DNA of 64,000 nt from Mallotus nudiflorus (lineage: Eukaryota; Streptophyta; Magnoliopsida; Malpighiales; Euphorbiaceae): the NCBI GenBank assembly GCA_947683625.1, contig CANTUR010000834.1, positions 186,001-250,000 on the forward strand, given 5' to 3'. Below, piece by piece: positions 22,067 to 34,599 of this stretch. The notes beneath the pieces were generated by a model, which saw only the letters and a program-made list of their open reading frames with translations, had not been told where the DNA came from and searched no databases. Position 1 is the first letter of the stretch, and every line of letters begins with the position of its first letter. A program made the position numbers and the translations under genes.

Positions 22067-23654
22067 TATCTACAATAAATATATATAGAGTACATTCAGT
22101 TTTATTATGAAAAAGGCATAAGACAAATCCCACTAAATTTTCATAAATAATAAAACCTTCAAAATAATTTCAACAATTGAAATTTCTTAGTGGGCTAAGA
22201 TCCATATTTCACCCTACTTAAAGTAAGCTTTGGCTTATCACTTAAAGTGTGGCTATTTAGGTAGGTAACACTTTACTAATTACATCTCATGTAATTCTTA
22301 GATCATTATAGGATATCACATATACTGACGTATTCTATCAAATGCCCTAGGTCCAAAACCGTTTTGATAACTTAGTTAAGTCTAACCAATTCAAACATAT
22401 GGATATCACCATCATCCATCTTATCTTATTTCGATGGCTTTATATACAATGCTTTGGCGTAATCTATATATAGCAATCTAAATCTTAATAAGTGTTGATT
22501 AATGGGAGGCATTTTAATGACTTAATATTAAATGAGGGTTTAGATAGTTTTTATCTTATTTAGTTATTATTATATTGCATCTCATACATGGCATCTCATG
22601 GCATCACATGCATAATATACTAACATAATAAGATAAACGTGACATAGCATGACCTATAACTAAGTTCATCTTCATAAGCCAATATGAACATGAAAGGTCA
22701 AACCTACGTGATATTACAAATACAAATTGAGCCTTCAATTTTGGATCTCCATGTTCTACCATAGACCTCATCCTTGCGCTCCCACTTGTGATCCCCATCA
22801 TGAGCCTCTAACTTGAATTTGCATTTTGGGTCTTGATTTACATTACATGTTATAATTAAAACTATTCTATTACTATCTAATGAAATAAAATAATTATAAC
22901 AAATAAAATGACTCACAGGCCGTATTTAAAAATTACAACCCAATAAAATAAAATAACAAAATCCAATCACATTGATTCAAGGGGCCATGCTATGCACCAT
23001 TCATTTAACAATAAACATATATATCATAATAAATCAAATTACACAGTAATTTAATTATTATGATGAAAAATAAATTATGTGACAAATCCATTCGGGGTTA
23101 AGGGGTAACGTCCCCGAAGGTAAATGATTTACCTTAACTCTTTGAATGAGTTATTGTCGAAACCCTAAAATGACAATAATTTTTGCAATCAAATTACTGT
23201 TTGATTGATTTGTTCAAAATAGATAATTTTCCTTTATGTTTAACATTTAAACTACTACCACCATAAACCCTAATTTATTCATAAATCATATTGCAAAATA
23301 ATTAATTTGTTCCAAACAGATTTATTCTGTTTAACACTTAAACAGTTTATTCTGCATGATCTGTTTAACTTTTAAACAGATCACCCTTTGACAAAAATCT
23401 GTATACATATTCAGTTTTTCATAAAAATAGAATACTTAAACTAGAAAATCAAAATTTTGATTAGTGTTTAATCATATTAAACAATTATAAACATTAATCA
23501 AATTAATATTTACTATTGTTTTCATACAGATTTAAGAGGACGTCATACAAACAAAATTATTTGGATAAAATATTGAAAACTCCTTTTAAAAAACAAATCA
23601 CTCAAAAACATATATATCACATATATATAGAATCAAATTAACCGAATTACAAGT
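22067..23654 (-). other. Copia 5' leader
   Basis: This AT-rich untranslated leader runs from the primer site to the gag start. Short frames at 22604-22916 have no recognisable homology. Nothing else was seen. Confidence 0.6.
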
Positions 23655-23667
23655 GGCTCCAATACCA
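23655..23667 (-). other. Copia primer-binding site
   Basis: The minus strand reads TGGTATTGGAGCC, a close variant of the initiator-methionine tRNA complement TGGTATCAGAGCC. It lies four bases from the 5' LTR end (ACCCA). Confidence 0.75.
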
Positions 23668-23671
23668 CTAT

Positions 23672-25181
23672 TGGGTATCGTGATTAAAAAATGCAACGAA
23701 AATTAAAACTTTTAATCACAAAACCTAACCCGGATCCAAGTAATTTCATTAATTGATTTAAAACTAGGGTTTTCAAATCTTACCACAAACACAGAAGAGG
23801 CAAGATTTCTGGAAGGTAGAGAGGAGGTTCACTCCGGTGACACCTTACCTTGAGCTTTTGATTTTGGTAGTTCGGGTCAAGACGTCTCTAAAAGAATCCA
23901 TCCTCCATAAGCATCCACACGAGCAACCCTTGATTAAAATGAAAACTTTGTGTGCTAGCACTTCTCTTGATTTCTCGCAAATCAAGAACAAAAACACTTT
24001 GTGTTTTAGTTTTTCTAAGAGGAGAAAAATGAATTTTTGGTGGCTAATGATTGAGTTAGTGAAACCCTAGAGAATATAACATATTTATAGACCTCTAATT
24101 AGGGTTTCACTTACTAAAAAAACTTTTTGGTAATTTCTTAATTATTATTGTTATGATTTTATTTAAAATTAAATAAAAAATAATATTCTATCTATTTAAG
24201 ATAACCTTTACCTTAAATAAATAAACTATTTATTTATTTCCACAAAGCATATTTGGGCTTCTCAAACCCATATCCATTTTTGGGCCTATTTTAAGTGTGT
24301 GACCTTGTATGTTCACATGACATTGGTAGTGGGCCTTATATCTCTATTTAGGCCTACAAGTCATTAGTGGCCTCTAGCAAGACATTATGACTACGCAAGT
24401 CATGTGAAGTCAATAATCCGACATAACCTAATTTATAATAAATATTGTAATCCTTTTGTCGTATGATATCTTGATTGAATATAAGGCATAGTTTCTATCA
24501 TTGTTATATAATTTAATCATATTATTTCTTGACTCTAAGTAGACTGAGAATGATAACTCTTTATCATTTCACTTTAGCATGGCCATGCATTTTCCTCAGT
24601 CTATCTTATTAAGGGGCCCATAGATATCTTACTCAGATTAAATGAGGGACAAATTCCTTCTCAATCACTCACATTCCTCACATAACTCATTTCATATCCA
24701 ACAACAATCTATTTAATCATCATGTTTAAGACAATGTTAGATTGTGTCAAAATATATAATAGTTATGTAGAAATCCATAATGATTTCAAGGTCAAAGGAC
24801 TAAATCAATATTATTATGATGAGAATTACTTATGATAATTATCTAGTAGTATTCTCATGATAGGTCAATCCAGTACATTATTTCCCAAATAAGTACTTAT
24901 GAGTTGACTTAATATCTCATATTCATGATCAGTAAAACATAATCATCAATCAACATCATACTAGCCATAACATATTGTTATGAGTAGGGATAATTTGAAT
25001 GGAACTCATATTTAATCTAAGGGTTTTACTATCAAGTCACATACTTGATGACCTTAGTAAGAATTGACTATTCAAGTAATTGTCATAACACAAAATGATA
25101 ATGAAAAATGCCTCTTTGTTAAATAAAATGATAAAGTCAAAACATGATTATACATTATTGACCTAATGCATATCACTAACA
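23672..25181 (-). repeat. Copia 5' LTR
   Basis: This 1510-bp LTR matches 14378-18096 once the nested F1 LTR is removed. It has AT-rich runs (TATTTATTTA) and GGGCTTCTCAAACCCA-type words in both copies. Confidence 0.9.
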
Positions 25182-27043
25182 TTCCCATCATGTATTCAAT
25201 AATAACATTAATGAAAGATAGGTGGAGATGTTTCCATCCCTCAATTTGATTATTGAAAATGTTGATATAATTATACAAAGAATTGAACTCCAACCTACAA
25301 TAACACACCACACAAAAATGTCAATGTAAGAAGATCATTATAATACCTACAATAGTTCTTTTAATTATGATTAAAGAGAGGTTATTGAGTTGTGTCTACA
25401 GAGCATGCCTCCATCTGCATTTGGACATCTTGATTTTAGACCAAATCCTATGCCTGTCCAAACTCTTTTGCTCTGACTCCTCTGCCATCATCTTTTACTT
25501 TCGTGGTAGCTATTTTAGCCTAACATCTGCCTTGTTAAAAAAACTTTTGCAAACCCATTATAAATTAGAGAATCCAAAGCAAAACCTAAATCTCTAAATA
25601 TTTAAAAATGGAATAATCTTCTAGCATCATCGAACCAAAAGAAACATAAATGTTCTATTCCTTATGCAAATATGAATAAAAAAATTGGAAAGAGATTAAA
25701 ATGAGATTGAATTGATTATGAGTTTGAGAAGTGGAATGAGAAATGCAAATAGACAAAAGGAAAAAAAAGGATTATATAAAGAGCAATAGAAGAAGGATTA
25801 TCAATCAAATAGATTTTGCTGAATTGATTTTTTTTTGGGATACACTCAATAAAAGGTGTATTGATTGGGTTTTGTTATATAGTTTCATGGAAGGGAAGGC
25901 TTCTAAATATATTTAATTATTTCCATATGAGGTGGTGATGCAAACAAATACTTTATAATAGAATTCAATGAACTAAAACTAAAAGGAGTGGAAACTGAAA
26001 GATGACAAGTATGTTAGAATCTCATTTCTTTCTCTTAATGAATTAATAAAAGGAAATGCAGAAGGTGAATGGAAAGTGGAGATGCAAACAGATGGTTTAT
26101 GATAGGTCTGCTATAATTAAATGACAAAATGAGAGAATGCATGGAGTTGAAGTTGAAATTGGAGCGAATGAAAATTTGGAGCTCACCTACCACTTGCAAA
26201 GTGCCATATGACACTAACAATATGAGGTGGAAAAATTCATGCACATAGTTATTATATATTTTATATAGATTATTATAGAAATAAAATACAAAGTTCTTTA
26301 TAAGTGTTCAAGCTCAAGTTAGCTTCAATCCTTACTTTAAAGTGATACAGTTCTTTAAAGTCCCTTATGCCTATATTCTTTAATTTATTAGCATTAGGTA
26401 GAATGCAAGCTTCTATGGCTATGAGCAGCTGATATGATTCTGTAAGTTTATGTTTCATTTAAGCCAACTTTCCTCTCCACCTAGTTAGGAAGCTTGTGAA
26501 GGGTTCATTAGGTCTATACTTTATGCTCTATAGCTCCTGAAGGGTGACTTCTAATTAAGAATTCAACTCAACTGCTTGATGAAGGTTGAACACAAATCCC
26601 TTTAGTCTTGCTAAACATGTGAATCCAAAGTGTAATACCTCTTAAAAATAGCTCTTTCTAAGGACATTTGGAATTGTTTGACAATTTGACCTTAGGCAAC
26701 GTAGTGGCTTTCATATAGGTGATGTACTACTTTAGGTGTAGGTGAACATCTTTATTTATGCCTTTTATGACATTTATATGTTTTTAATTAAATTTAAGTG
26801 TGCACTATGGATATTTTATTATCCACAAAGATGTTCAATTTATTATCATAGCAGATTTTAAATTTGTTTACATTATTGTTTAATTAAACATTGAGTCACT
26901 GAAATTCTAGTGTGGAAAATTGGAACAAACTCTAATCTTTATTTTGTGCATTTACAACATACTTAAGCTTTCATGTCTTTTATTGAAATGAGGCTTTAGT
27001 TATAATTTATAATACAATATAAGTTAGAGACTAATTAAACTTG
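25182..27043. other. Spacer with old gag relic
   Basis: AT-rich DNA. Apart from the gag relic at 26273-26620 I see no gene. The short frames at 25072-25597 and 26035-26244 have no recognisable family. Confidence 0.4.
26273..26620 (-). pseudogene. Gypsy-type gag (Retrotrans_gag) fragment
   Basis: On the minus strand the frame reads ARLKGFVFNLHQAVELNS, then RPNEPFTSFLTRWRGKL, then MKHKLTESYQLLI and KNIGIRDFKELYHF. That matches the family's pattern of a 'PxExFTxFxxRWR' helix followed by 'xExDQLxxxIxxxxP'. Three in-frame TAA/TAG stops interrupt it. No LTR of its own is visible nearby. It is not close to the F1 gag at 43 kb. Confidence 0.55.
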
Positions 27044-27048
27044 AATAT

Positions 27049-28560
27049 TAATGTGTGCAATTCTATAACACCAACAATCTCTATCCACAAGTGCACAAAA
27101 TCATACAAGTAGTAATAAAAATATATCGTTCTCATGGGGATTAGAGTCAATTATTAAGCTACTATTAATAAGCTACTTATTTAGACTAACAAAAATTTCA
27201 ATGAGTGAAAACAAAGTAAATATAATTTAAAAAACTAAGAATTTTGTCATGAAATCTATAGAATTAAAGACATTATGGTTTTATTTCCCCTGACTTAATT
27301 TTTCTAAGGATAATGTTAACTTCTTACCAATGATGAATATTATCTTATTTCTAAAGCATTTTAAGAATTATGATGTCTCTCTCAAGTACACTCACAATTA
27401 ACAAATTATGATAATTATCTAATTCTCTAGCTCTCACTAGCATGATTAAAATATCATAATCGATTTATCAAAGAAATTTTCTGAGAAATATTAATATTGA
27501 AGTGTCTCTTAACTGAATCAATTTGAATTAATAGATTGTTATTACTTTTCTCATTAGAATCAATCTCTTAATTTAACCCTAGTGTTTAGTTCAATTCAAA
27601 GGGTGATTAAGCCAATGAAAAGCATTACGTCCAATAACTATCATAAAATAAAGATTATTTGATTCAAAGTTTAACCCAATTATGTTCATGTCAAGCCGGG
27701 TTCATAAAACCCCAACTAACCTATGTAGTTATTCATAGAAGTTAGAAAAGAAGAACAAAAGAGAAAAAATTCAAACATATTCATAATTAAATATAATTAA
27801 ATAAGCAAGAATAAGAGAAGAAAAACCCCATTTATTCCACTTGGTGAATGATGTTTATAGTCCTTACACCCTATCTTTAATCCAATAATTCGATTGAATA
27901 AAGTTTATAACAATCTAATCATGAAAAATAATCACAATTGAAAAGAAAATAGTTTTTTTTGCACTAATAAAAAAAGTTCTATTAAAAAAAATAGATAATC
28001 ACTCTATCCTTTTAGGTAAGAAAACTCATCCTTTAAATATTGTTCTATAAAAACTCTAAAAATAACTTTCTAAAAAATTTAGTCTATATGCACACAACTA
28101 TACATGATAGCACATAGTAGTGTGGCTTTTTTGCTCAAATTCAGCACACAATCAAGCACGACTGGTTGCTTGGATGGCACAACCGTGTCTACCTTTAGAC
28201 TTTGCAAATTTTTATGTTGCAAATTAGGCATGGCCGTGTTCATGTGCACATAGTTGTGTGGGTCTTCCTCTTCTTCTTTTATGCTTTGTGCCTTACCCTT
28301 TCTTCAGTGGAGTGAACTCCTAACTTTAAAACTCCGTAACTAGCACCTAGTACAACCTTCATAAGGTTGAAACATACACAAACAACACAAAAATAATGTA
28401 AAAATTCTTAAAAACTAAATCAAATTACATAAAATAACTAATTATTCTAAATTTAATGCAAATGATCCTAAAACATACTATTGAATGATGAAAACCTAGA
28501 ACTATGACACCTAAATGTAACTAAATAGTGTTCAAAATCTAATATTTATTGTACTTATCA
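27049..28560 (-). repeat. Possible solo LTR of another family
   Basis: On the minus strand it begins TGATAAGTACAATAAATATT and ends TGCACACATTA. It contains GCACAACCGTG/CATGGCCGTG words and a CACAAGTGCACAAAATC motif that I associate with a widespread plant LTR type. Flanks of AATAT occur on both sides (27044-27048, 28561-28565), but in AT-rich DNA this can be chance. The terminal TA instead of CA weakens the left boundary. Confidence 0.4.
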
Positions 28561-29113
28561 AATATTTCTTATTTTGGAGTTATAATTTTTTAACATTTAT
28601 CAATTATAAGACTAGTCTTTATTCTATGGTTACCGACTTAATGAAGTGTTTACTCATTAATTTGAAGTTCATTTTTGTTCATCTAATATCAATTTGTAAA
28701 TTGATCTTATATAAGTATAAATTATTACAATTTAAGGTTTTCACTTTGGAAAAAAACTATTTCTTATTCAAGTCTTGGGTTTAGTAGTGAAGGCGATAAT
28801 CAATTTACATAAGCGTTTGGCCAAGTGTATAACCATTGGGCTTGCTGCTCCAGCATTCACCTCAGCACCTGATCTATTTGCCTATTTGCATAGGTAAGTG
28901 CCTCTAGTCATTATCTTCTATTTGTATAATTCAACAGCTATTGTTTTCATAACCTAATTCACTATAAAGTTTTCACTTAATCCTAACAACACTCATGCAT
29001 GACTACATTTTTATAATTTCATTTAGGCATTTAAATAAGTTTAATTTGGCTTAGAATCTTCAAAACATTGAAGATTCATTCCAAAATAAAGTAACAAGAT
29101 AATTAAATTTACA
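28561..29113. other. Spacer; possible exon-like stretch
   Basis: The plus strand at about 28777-28892 has an open stretch (ITIGLAAPAFTSAPDLFAYLH) that ends at a GTAAGT donor. No family was recognised, and no upstream exon or promoter is clear. Confidence 0.2.
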
Positions 29114-29118
29114 AGGTC

Positions 29119-31260
29119 TGTAGATGGTGGGGTTAGCGTGCACTCAAGATTTTAACAACCATGACACTGTTTGAGCTCAGGGCTCTAGAGAACACACTAA
29201 CCACTATCACAAAGACAGGGCGTGGAGATAAGGAATCACCACCCAGGGTAATAAGTAGGACAAATAAAAAAATGGTGGTACTCGATTCCCTAAAAGAAAG
29301 CCAATACCATAACCAAGAGATTCTAGGTACAGAATACTAACTTCTTTCAGTCTTGTGTTCATTTAGAATTACTTTATGAATTACTATCTTACTCTCTATT
29401 TACATGCAATTTCATATAAAACCCATATTAAACAATCAACTCTAGGTAAACTAATCATGAAATATACAAGTAAATAATGCATTCATTACAATCCCTAGGT
29501 TAGTCTAATAAACATTGATTTTAATTAAATGAGCTAAATCTACATGTGTTTATTTACAAGTGAGCCTAAAGACTAATGGGGCCTAATTCCTACTTAAATT
29601 TAATTAAGTGAACCTAAGTTTATTTATTTTAATTCTAAAAATGGGCCTAAATCTAAAAATTATAAAGTATTTAAATTAATGGGCCTAATTCTACGTGTTT
29701 TAATTCTAAAGTGATCTTAAGTCTACAAATTATGGAAAAGTCATTAAATTAAATAGGGTAAGTCTAAATTAATTAAATTAAGCTAGATAGGCCTATGTCT
29801 AAATTAACTAAATGGATCTAAATTATCTCTACCCTGATTTCTAATTAATTATGGGCCTAATATCAATTTTAATTAATTAAACCTAAAGAAACCTAAAATT
29901 GTTTAAGTGGGTTAGAGCCTAATGTGGGCTTAAGGCCTAAAACACATAATCATAAACAAACAAGCCCAATAATAATAAAAAATATCAAAACAAAGAAATA
30001 AAAGATCAAAAAAATTAATTTAACTTATTCTAAAAACCCTAATTTAATTAAAGTGACTCTAAACAAATAAAATAAAATAGTCAACAAGCAACCTTAATTC
30101 TAACCACTTAAATCTAATCTAATTTTAATTAAACAACCTAATGATTTCTATAACCATTAATTTTAATTAATTACCCAATTGAAATTTTACTAACCGACTA
30201 ATTAAAATAAAACACACAAGCACACATATCAAATTTCATTATTCCCAGTATTGGGGCTATTACAATGAACTATTGAGAATAATAAAAAAAGAAGAAGAAT
30301 TAATACAATCCTAAAAAGAAATAAAAATAAGACAATAATAAATAACTAAATAAAAAACTAGAAACTATATTTAGCTACATGGTTCAATCCATGGCATTCC
30401 ATGGACCTTCATGGATTTTATTCTTTGAGTAAAGTCATTAAATGATCCTCTGTATAATCACCAACACAGCAATAAACAATGGTTAGTGAATAAAAAAAAT
30501 AACAATAAAAATTAAGTAAAGCTAAAATTCAATGGAAACAAAATAATAAAATAAAAATAATAGAAAATAAAGAAAGAGATGATGATTATGGATGCAGTGT
30601 GGGTTGGCCCCTCAGACTAGTAAGATCATCATTTATTTGTTAAATAGGTCTTCAAAAACTTATTATTCTTTTGTCAAAAATCCTATTGCTCCTTGCTTCA
30701 AAATGAAATAAATAACAAAGAATATTTTTGTAAGTGCAGGAAAAATAAGAGAGCGTCCCAAAAGTCAGGTGTAGGTAAAAAAGAGAGAGAGCTCCCCTTT
30801 CAAGAGCTTAAGCTCTCCTTTTATAGGAAAAATGAAAAAAAACCTAGGTCTTATACATATGAAGAGTTCCAATTTTAAAAGGACTTAATTTCTTGAAAAT
30901 TTAGATAAATCCTAAAATAAATTTAAGAAAAATTTTAGCCAATCAAAATTCAGCAAAATATTTTTATTTTCTATAAGAATAAAAAAAATGGATGGAGAAG
31001 GTATAATTTCGATCGGAATTACAAATCCTCTTTTTTTAACTTTTAATTACAAAAAGACCCTTGAAAGAATTTAAAATTTTCAAGTAGGTCCTAAAAATAT
31101 TACAATTAAAGCCTTAAAAAAACCAATTAAACTCTTTTTAAAAATGCATTCAGACTTTTAAGGTTTCAAACTTCAAGTGTTGAAGACCTATTTAAACATT
31201 TTCATCTTTGGAGTCCTCTATCGCATCCATACTTCATTATTCCAAAATTGGGTGTTTACA
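29119..31260 (-). repeat. F1 3' LTR (left copy)
   Basis: This 2142-bp LTR aligns with 14783-16948 in the same orientation. The minus-strand TATA box is at 30819-30825, beside a GAGAGCT...AGCTCTC inverted repeat (30785-30817). One palindrome unit remains at 31003-31027. Confidence 0.88.
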
Positions 31261-31277
31261 GTTGCACCCTTTTGTTG
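31261..31277 (-). other. Polypurine tract, F1
   Basis: The minus strand reads CAACAAAAGGGTGCAAC directly before the LTR end TGTAAACACCC. Confidence 0.7.
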
Positions 31278-31429
31278 CTATTTGCTTAACAAATTGCAAC
31301 AAAGCAAATAAACACCCAATTTCTTAAGAACAATAGTTTGGGTACTTACCTATGCTCCTTGAGGCTTTGTGAGTAATCATCAGTTCATGATGAATGCTTG
31401 TGTTGTCGTACAACACTAGGCATAAAGTT

Positions 31430-32600
31430 AAAACATCTAAGGAAACACTATACTCGGATGTATAACATTGGTTTGAAAGGATACATCACACTCGGTAATA
31501 TGATCTTAGCTATACTCGGTCGTATAATCTAAATTTGAAGGATACATTGTACTCGGTCATACAATGTTGACTATACTCATTCGTATAGTCTAAATGGAAG
31601 GACACATTGCACTCAATTGTACAATGTCGACTATACTCGATTGTATAGTCTGAGTTGAAATGACATATTGCACATAGTCATACAATGTCGATTACGCTTG
31701 GTCATATAGTATGAATTAAAATGACACATTGTACTCAGTCGTACAATGTCTACTATATTCAGTCATATAGTTTGAATTAAAATGACACATTGTACTTGGT
31801 CGTACAATGTTGACTACACTCGATCATATAATCTAAATTGAAATAGGTACATTATACTTGATCATACAATGTCGACTATACTTAGTAGTGTAGTCTAAAT
31901 TGAAAGAAGTACATTATACTCGATCATATAATGTCGACTATACTCAGTCGTATAGTTTAAATTAAAATGACATATTACACTCGGATGTACAATATCGACT
32001 ACACTCAGTCGTATAGTCTGAATTGAAATGACACATTGCACTCGGTTATACAATGTCGACTACACTTGGTCATATAGTATGAATTGAAATGACATATTAT
32101 ACTTGGTCATACAAAATCAACTATACTCGGTCGTATAGTCTAAATTGAAATGACATATTACACTCGGTCATATAATGTCGACTACACTCGGTCGTATAGT
32201 TTGAATTGAAATGACAAATTACACTCAGTCATACAATGTCAACTATACTCAGTTGTATAGTCTGAATTGAAATGACACATTGTACTCGGTCATACAATGT
32301 TGACTATATTTAGTCATATAGTCAAATTAAAAGGATACATTGTACTTGGTCATACAATGTCAACTATACTTGGTCGTGTAGCATGAATTGAAATGACACA
32401 TTGAACTCGGTCGTATAATGTTAACTATACTCAATCGTATAGTTAGATTGAAAGGATACATTGTACTTGGTCATACAATGTTGACTATACTTGGTTGTAT
32501 AGTCAGATTGGAAGGATACATCATACTCGGTCATATACTGTTGACTATACTTGGTCACATAGTTTGGAAAAGAATACACTACACTTAGACATGTAGCGTT
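31430..32600. repeat. Hairpin minisatellite, unit about 61 bp, two stem-loops per unit
   Basis: About nineteen units are present; for example, units start at 32030 and 32091. Each unit holds two hairpins: CATTGTAC/GTACAATG (perfect at 31788-31809) and ACTATAC/GTATAGT (perfect at 32120-32139). Both have six-base loops of the same type, TCGGTC or TTGGTC. The unit is also rich in TCGAC/TCGG CpG sites. Confidence 0.92.
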
Positions 32601-32649
32601 TATTTCTGTTATACTTTGCCTTTTTATTGATTCATTCTTCATTTCCCTT

Positions 32650-33250
32650 ATCCTATTAATTGCTTACCGATTATGCTGCAATTGCTTATGATTAGCTACA
32701 ACCCTTTCATTGCTCACTGATGATGTTGCAATCCATAATTGCTTGCGATTAGCTGTAACCCTTACATTGCTCACTTTTGATGATATAATCCATAACTGCT
32801 CATAATTGATTGTAATCCTTTCATTGCTCACCTTTGATAATGCTACAGTCCATAACTGCTGGCTGATGATGCTATAACCCATAATTGCTTGCAAATTGAC
32901 TGTAATCCTTTCATTGCTCGCCTTTGATAATGCTATAGTTTATAACTACTCGTTGATGATGCTGCAATCCATAATTGCTTGTAAATTTTAATTACCTGCA
33001 ACCCTTTCATTACTCGCCAATAATGCTACAATTCATAATTGCTTGCAAATTGATTGCAATCCTTTCATTGCTCACCTTTGATGCTATAATCCATAATTGC
33101 ACACAATTAGCTGTAACCCTTTCATTGCTTACCAATGATGCTGTAATCCATAATTGCTTGCTATTAGCTGTAACCCTTCCATTGCTTATCGATCATGTTA
33201 TAATCCATAATTGCTTGCAAATTGACTGCAATACTTTCATTGGTAACCTT
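32650..33250. repeat. Minisatellite, unit about 60 bp (ATAATTGCTTGCAAATTG)
   Basis: About ten alternating units share CCTTTCATTGCTC and CATAATTGCTTG. This is the inverse of 8830-9010 in the other deleted F1 element, but much longer. Plus and minus frames across it are repeat artefacts. Confidence 0.88.
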
Positions 33251-33699
33251 TGATTATTTAGGTTGAATGCTTTGAATTCTTTATGCTGACTGATTAAAAT
33301 TTTTGTTGACTAATTTCAATTCCGTTGTGTTAACCATCTTTATAAGTTGGGTGCACTTCCTTCTGGTTTTGCAATTCCTACATATTTATTGAAGTTAGCT
33401 TCAATCATGATGAATGTACAAAACTACATTATAATGTTGAAAATTTCTAAGAAAATTCATCACTGTTTCAAAAGGTAGCATGTACTCAACGAATCTCACT
33501 ATTTTTTGTTTTCATGACTATCATTTATTTGCCATTTGTAAAGGTCAGAGGCATCATTAACCATCTTATGCTAAGAGCATATCTTTTACCAAGTGAAGAG
33601 CTTACTTCCACACCTAATTTTAGGGAGAATTTGCTAAATAAAACTTATGAAAATTGAGGATAAAAATATCAAATTCTGAGTATCAAAACAATCTTTGAG

Positions 33700-34060
33700 T
33701 TATTTTTATGCTTTCCTTCCTCATCCAAGTATTCCCCCACCTTTCTTATATTACTTAGCATGGATATCATTGGAAAGGTCCTTTGGATACTCATACTCTT
33801 ACAGAGCATTGGAGTAAATAGAGCAGTTTTTGGCATGGTCCTCTTTAGTATTCCCCCGCCTTTCTTGTATTACTCAGCGTGGATACAGCCAAAGGTTTCA
33901 TATTAATACTCTTACTCATTTTTTAGCATTGGAGTAAATTATGTTTGCTCTTATTTTTATTCTCCTCTTAGTATTCCTCCACCTTTCTCGTATTACTCAG
34001 CATGGATACCATCAAGAGATTTTGTACTCATACTCACTTCTGAGCATTAGAGTAGATTAT
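33700..34060. repeat. Tandem repeat, unit about 120 bp, three copies
   Basis: GTATTCCCCCACCTTTCTTA-type unit starts lie near 33730, 33849 and 33970. It is the inverse of 8069-8400. Confidence 0.82.
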
Positions 34061-34599
34061 ATGCACATTTATCTTTCGAAAGACTGAATTGATTCTTTAA
34101 AATTCAAGAAATTTATGCTTCATGTCCATAGATTTTGTTTTTACATTTTCTTTCCCTTGTTTAGGTGCAAAGTAAGCAATATATTGATTAGAGTTTATAA
34201 ACTCTTAACATAAAGCTGCTAACTAAACATTTGAATTATGCAAGGCTAATAAAAAGAGCCATTATGATCAAAAGGTCATGAGATAGACTTTTTGCACATG
34301 ATCTCGTGGAGTGGATGAATTTACTTTCAATTTCTGGATTTTATTATTGAGATGGTACTTTATTACAAAATCTAAGCAAATAGAGTTCCGTTACTTTCCT
34401 TGATTATTTTGGTGAGGGTTTAACATTTACTATCTTGCCTATTCTTATTGATGTATTAGTTCCTTTCCTCTTCTTCATTCTCTTTTATTTTTCACTGCAC
34501 AAAATACTATAAGTTAGTATGGTTTATTTCCATGTGAAGAAATTTTGTCAAAATGCAATATCATTTTTTTTTGCATTATTCCCTTTTGATTGTGATGAT

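Larger units (their letters stand above)
14378..25181 (-). mobile_element. Ty1/copia retrotransposon, complete structure, coding region broken
   Basis: The element reads right to left: 5' LTR 25181-23672, primer site, leader, gag-pol 22066-18111, polypurine tract, 3' LTR 18096-14378. The LTRs align end to end apart from the F1 solo LTR inserted at 14783. LTR ends read TGTTA...CCCA on the minus strand. Flanks are TTCCC on the right and TTCCT a few bases from the left end, so the target duplication is only suggestive. Domain order gag-protease-integrase-RT-RNase H is diagnostic of copia. The lineage within copia is not assigned. Confidence 0.92.

Noticed and set aside
32421..32894. Tandem peptide frames (QSNYTTKYSQHCMTKY type)
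   Set aside because: Repeat-generated; frames flip strand with the array and have no start context.
31430..33250. CRISPR-like array of regular repeats
   Set aside because: Units are degenerate, contiguous and without unique spacers, and sit inside a plant retrotransposon; they are minisatellites.
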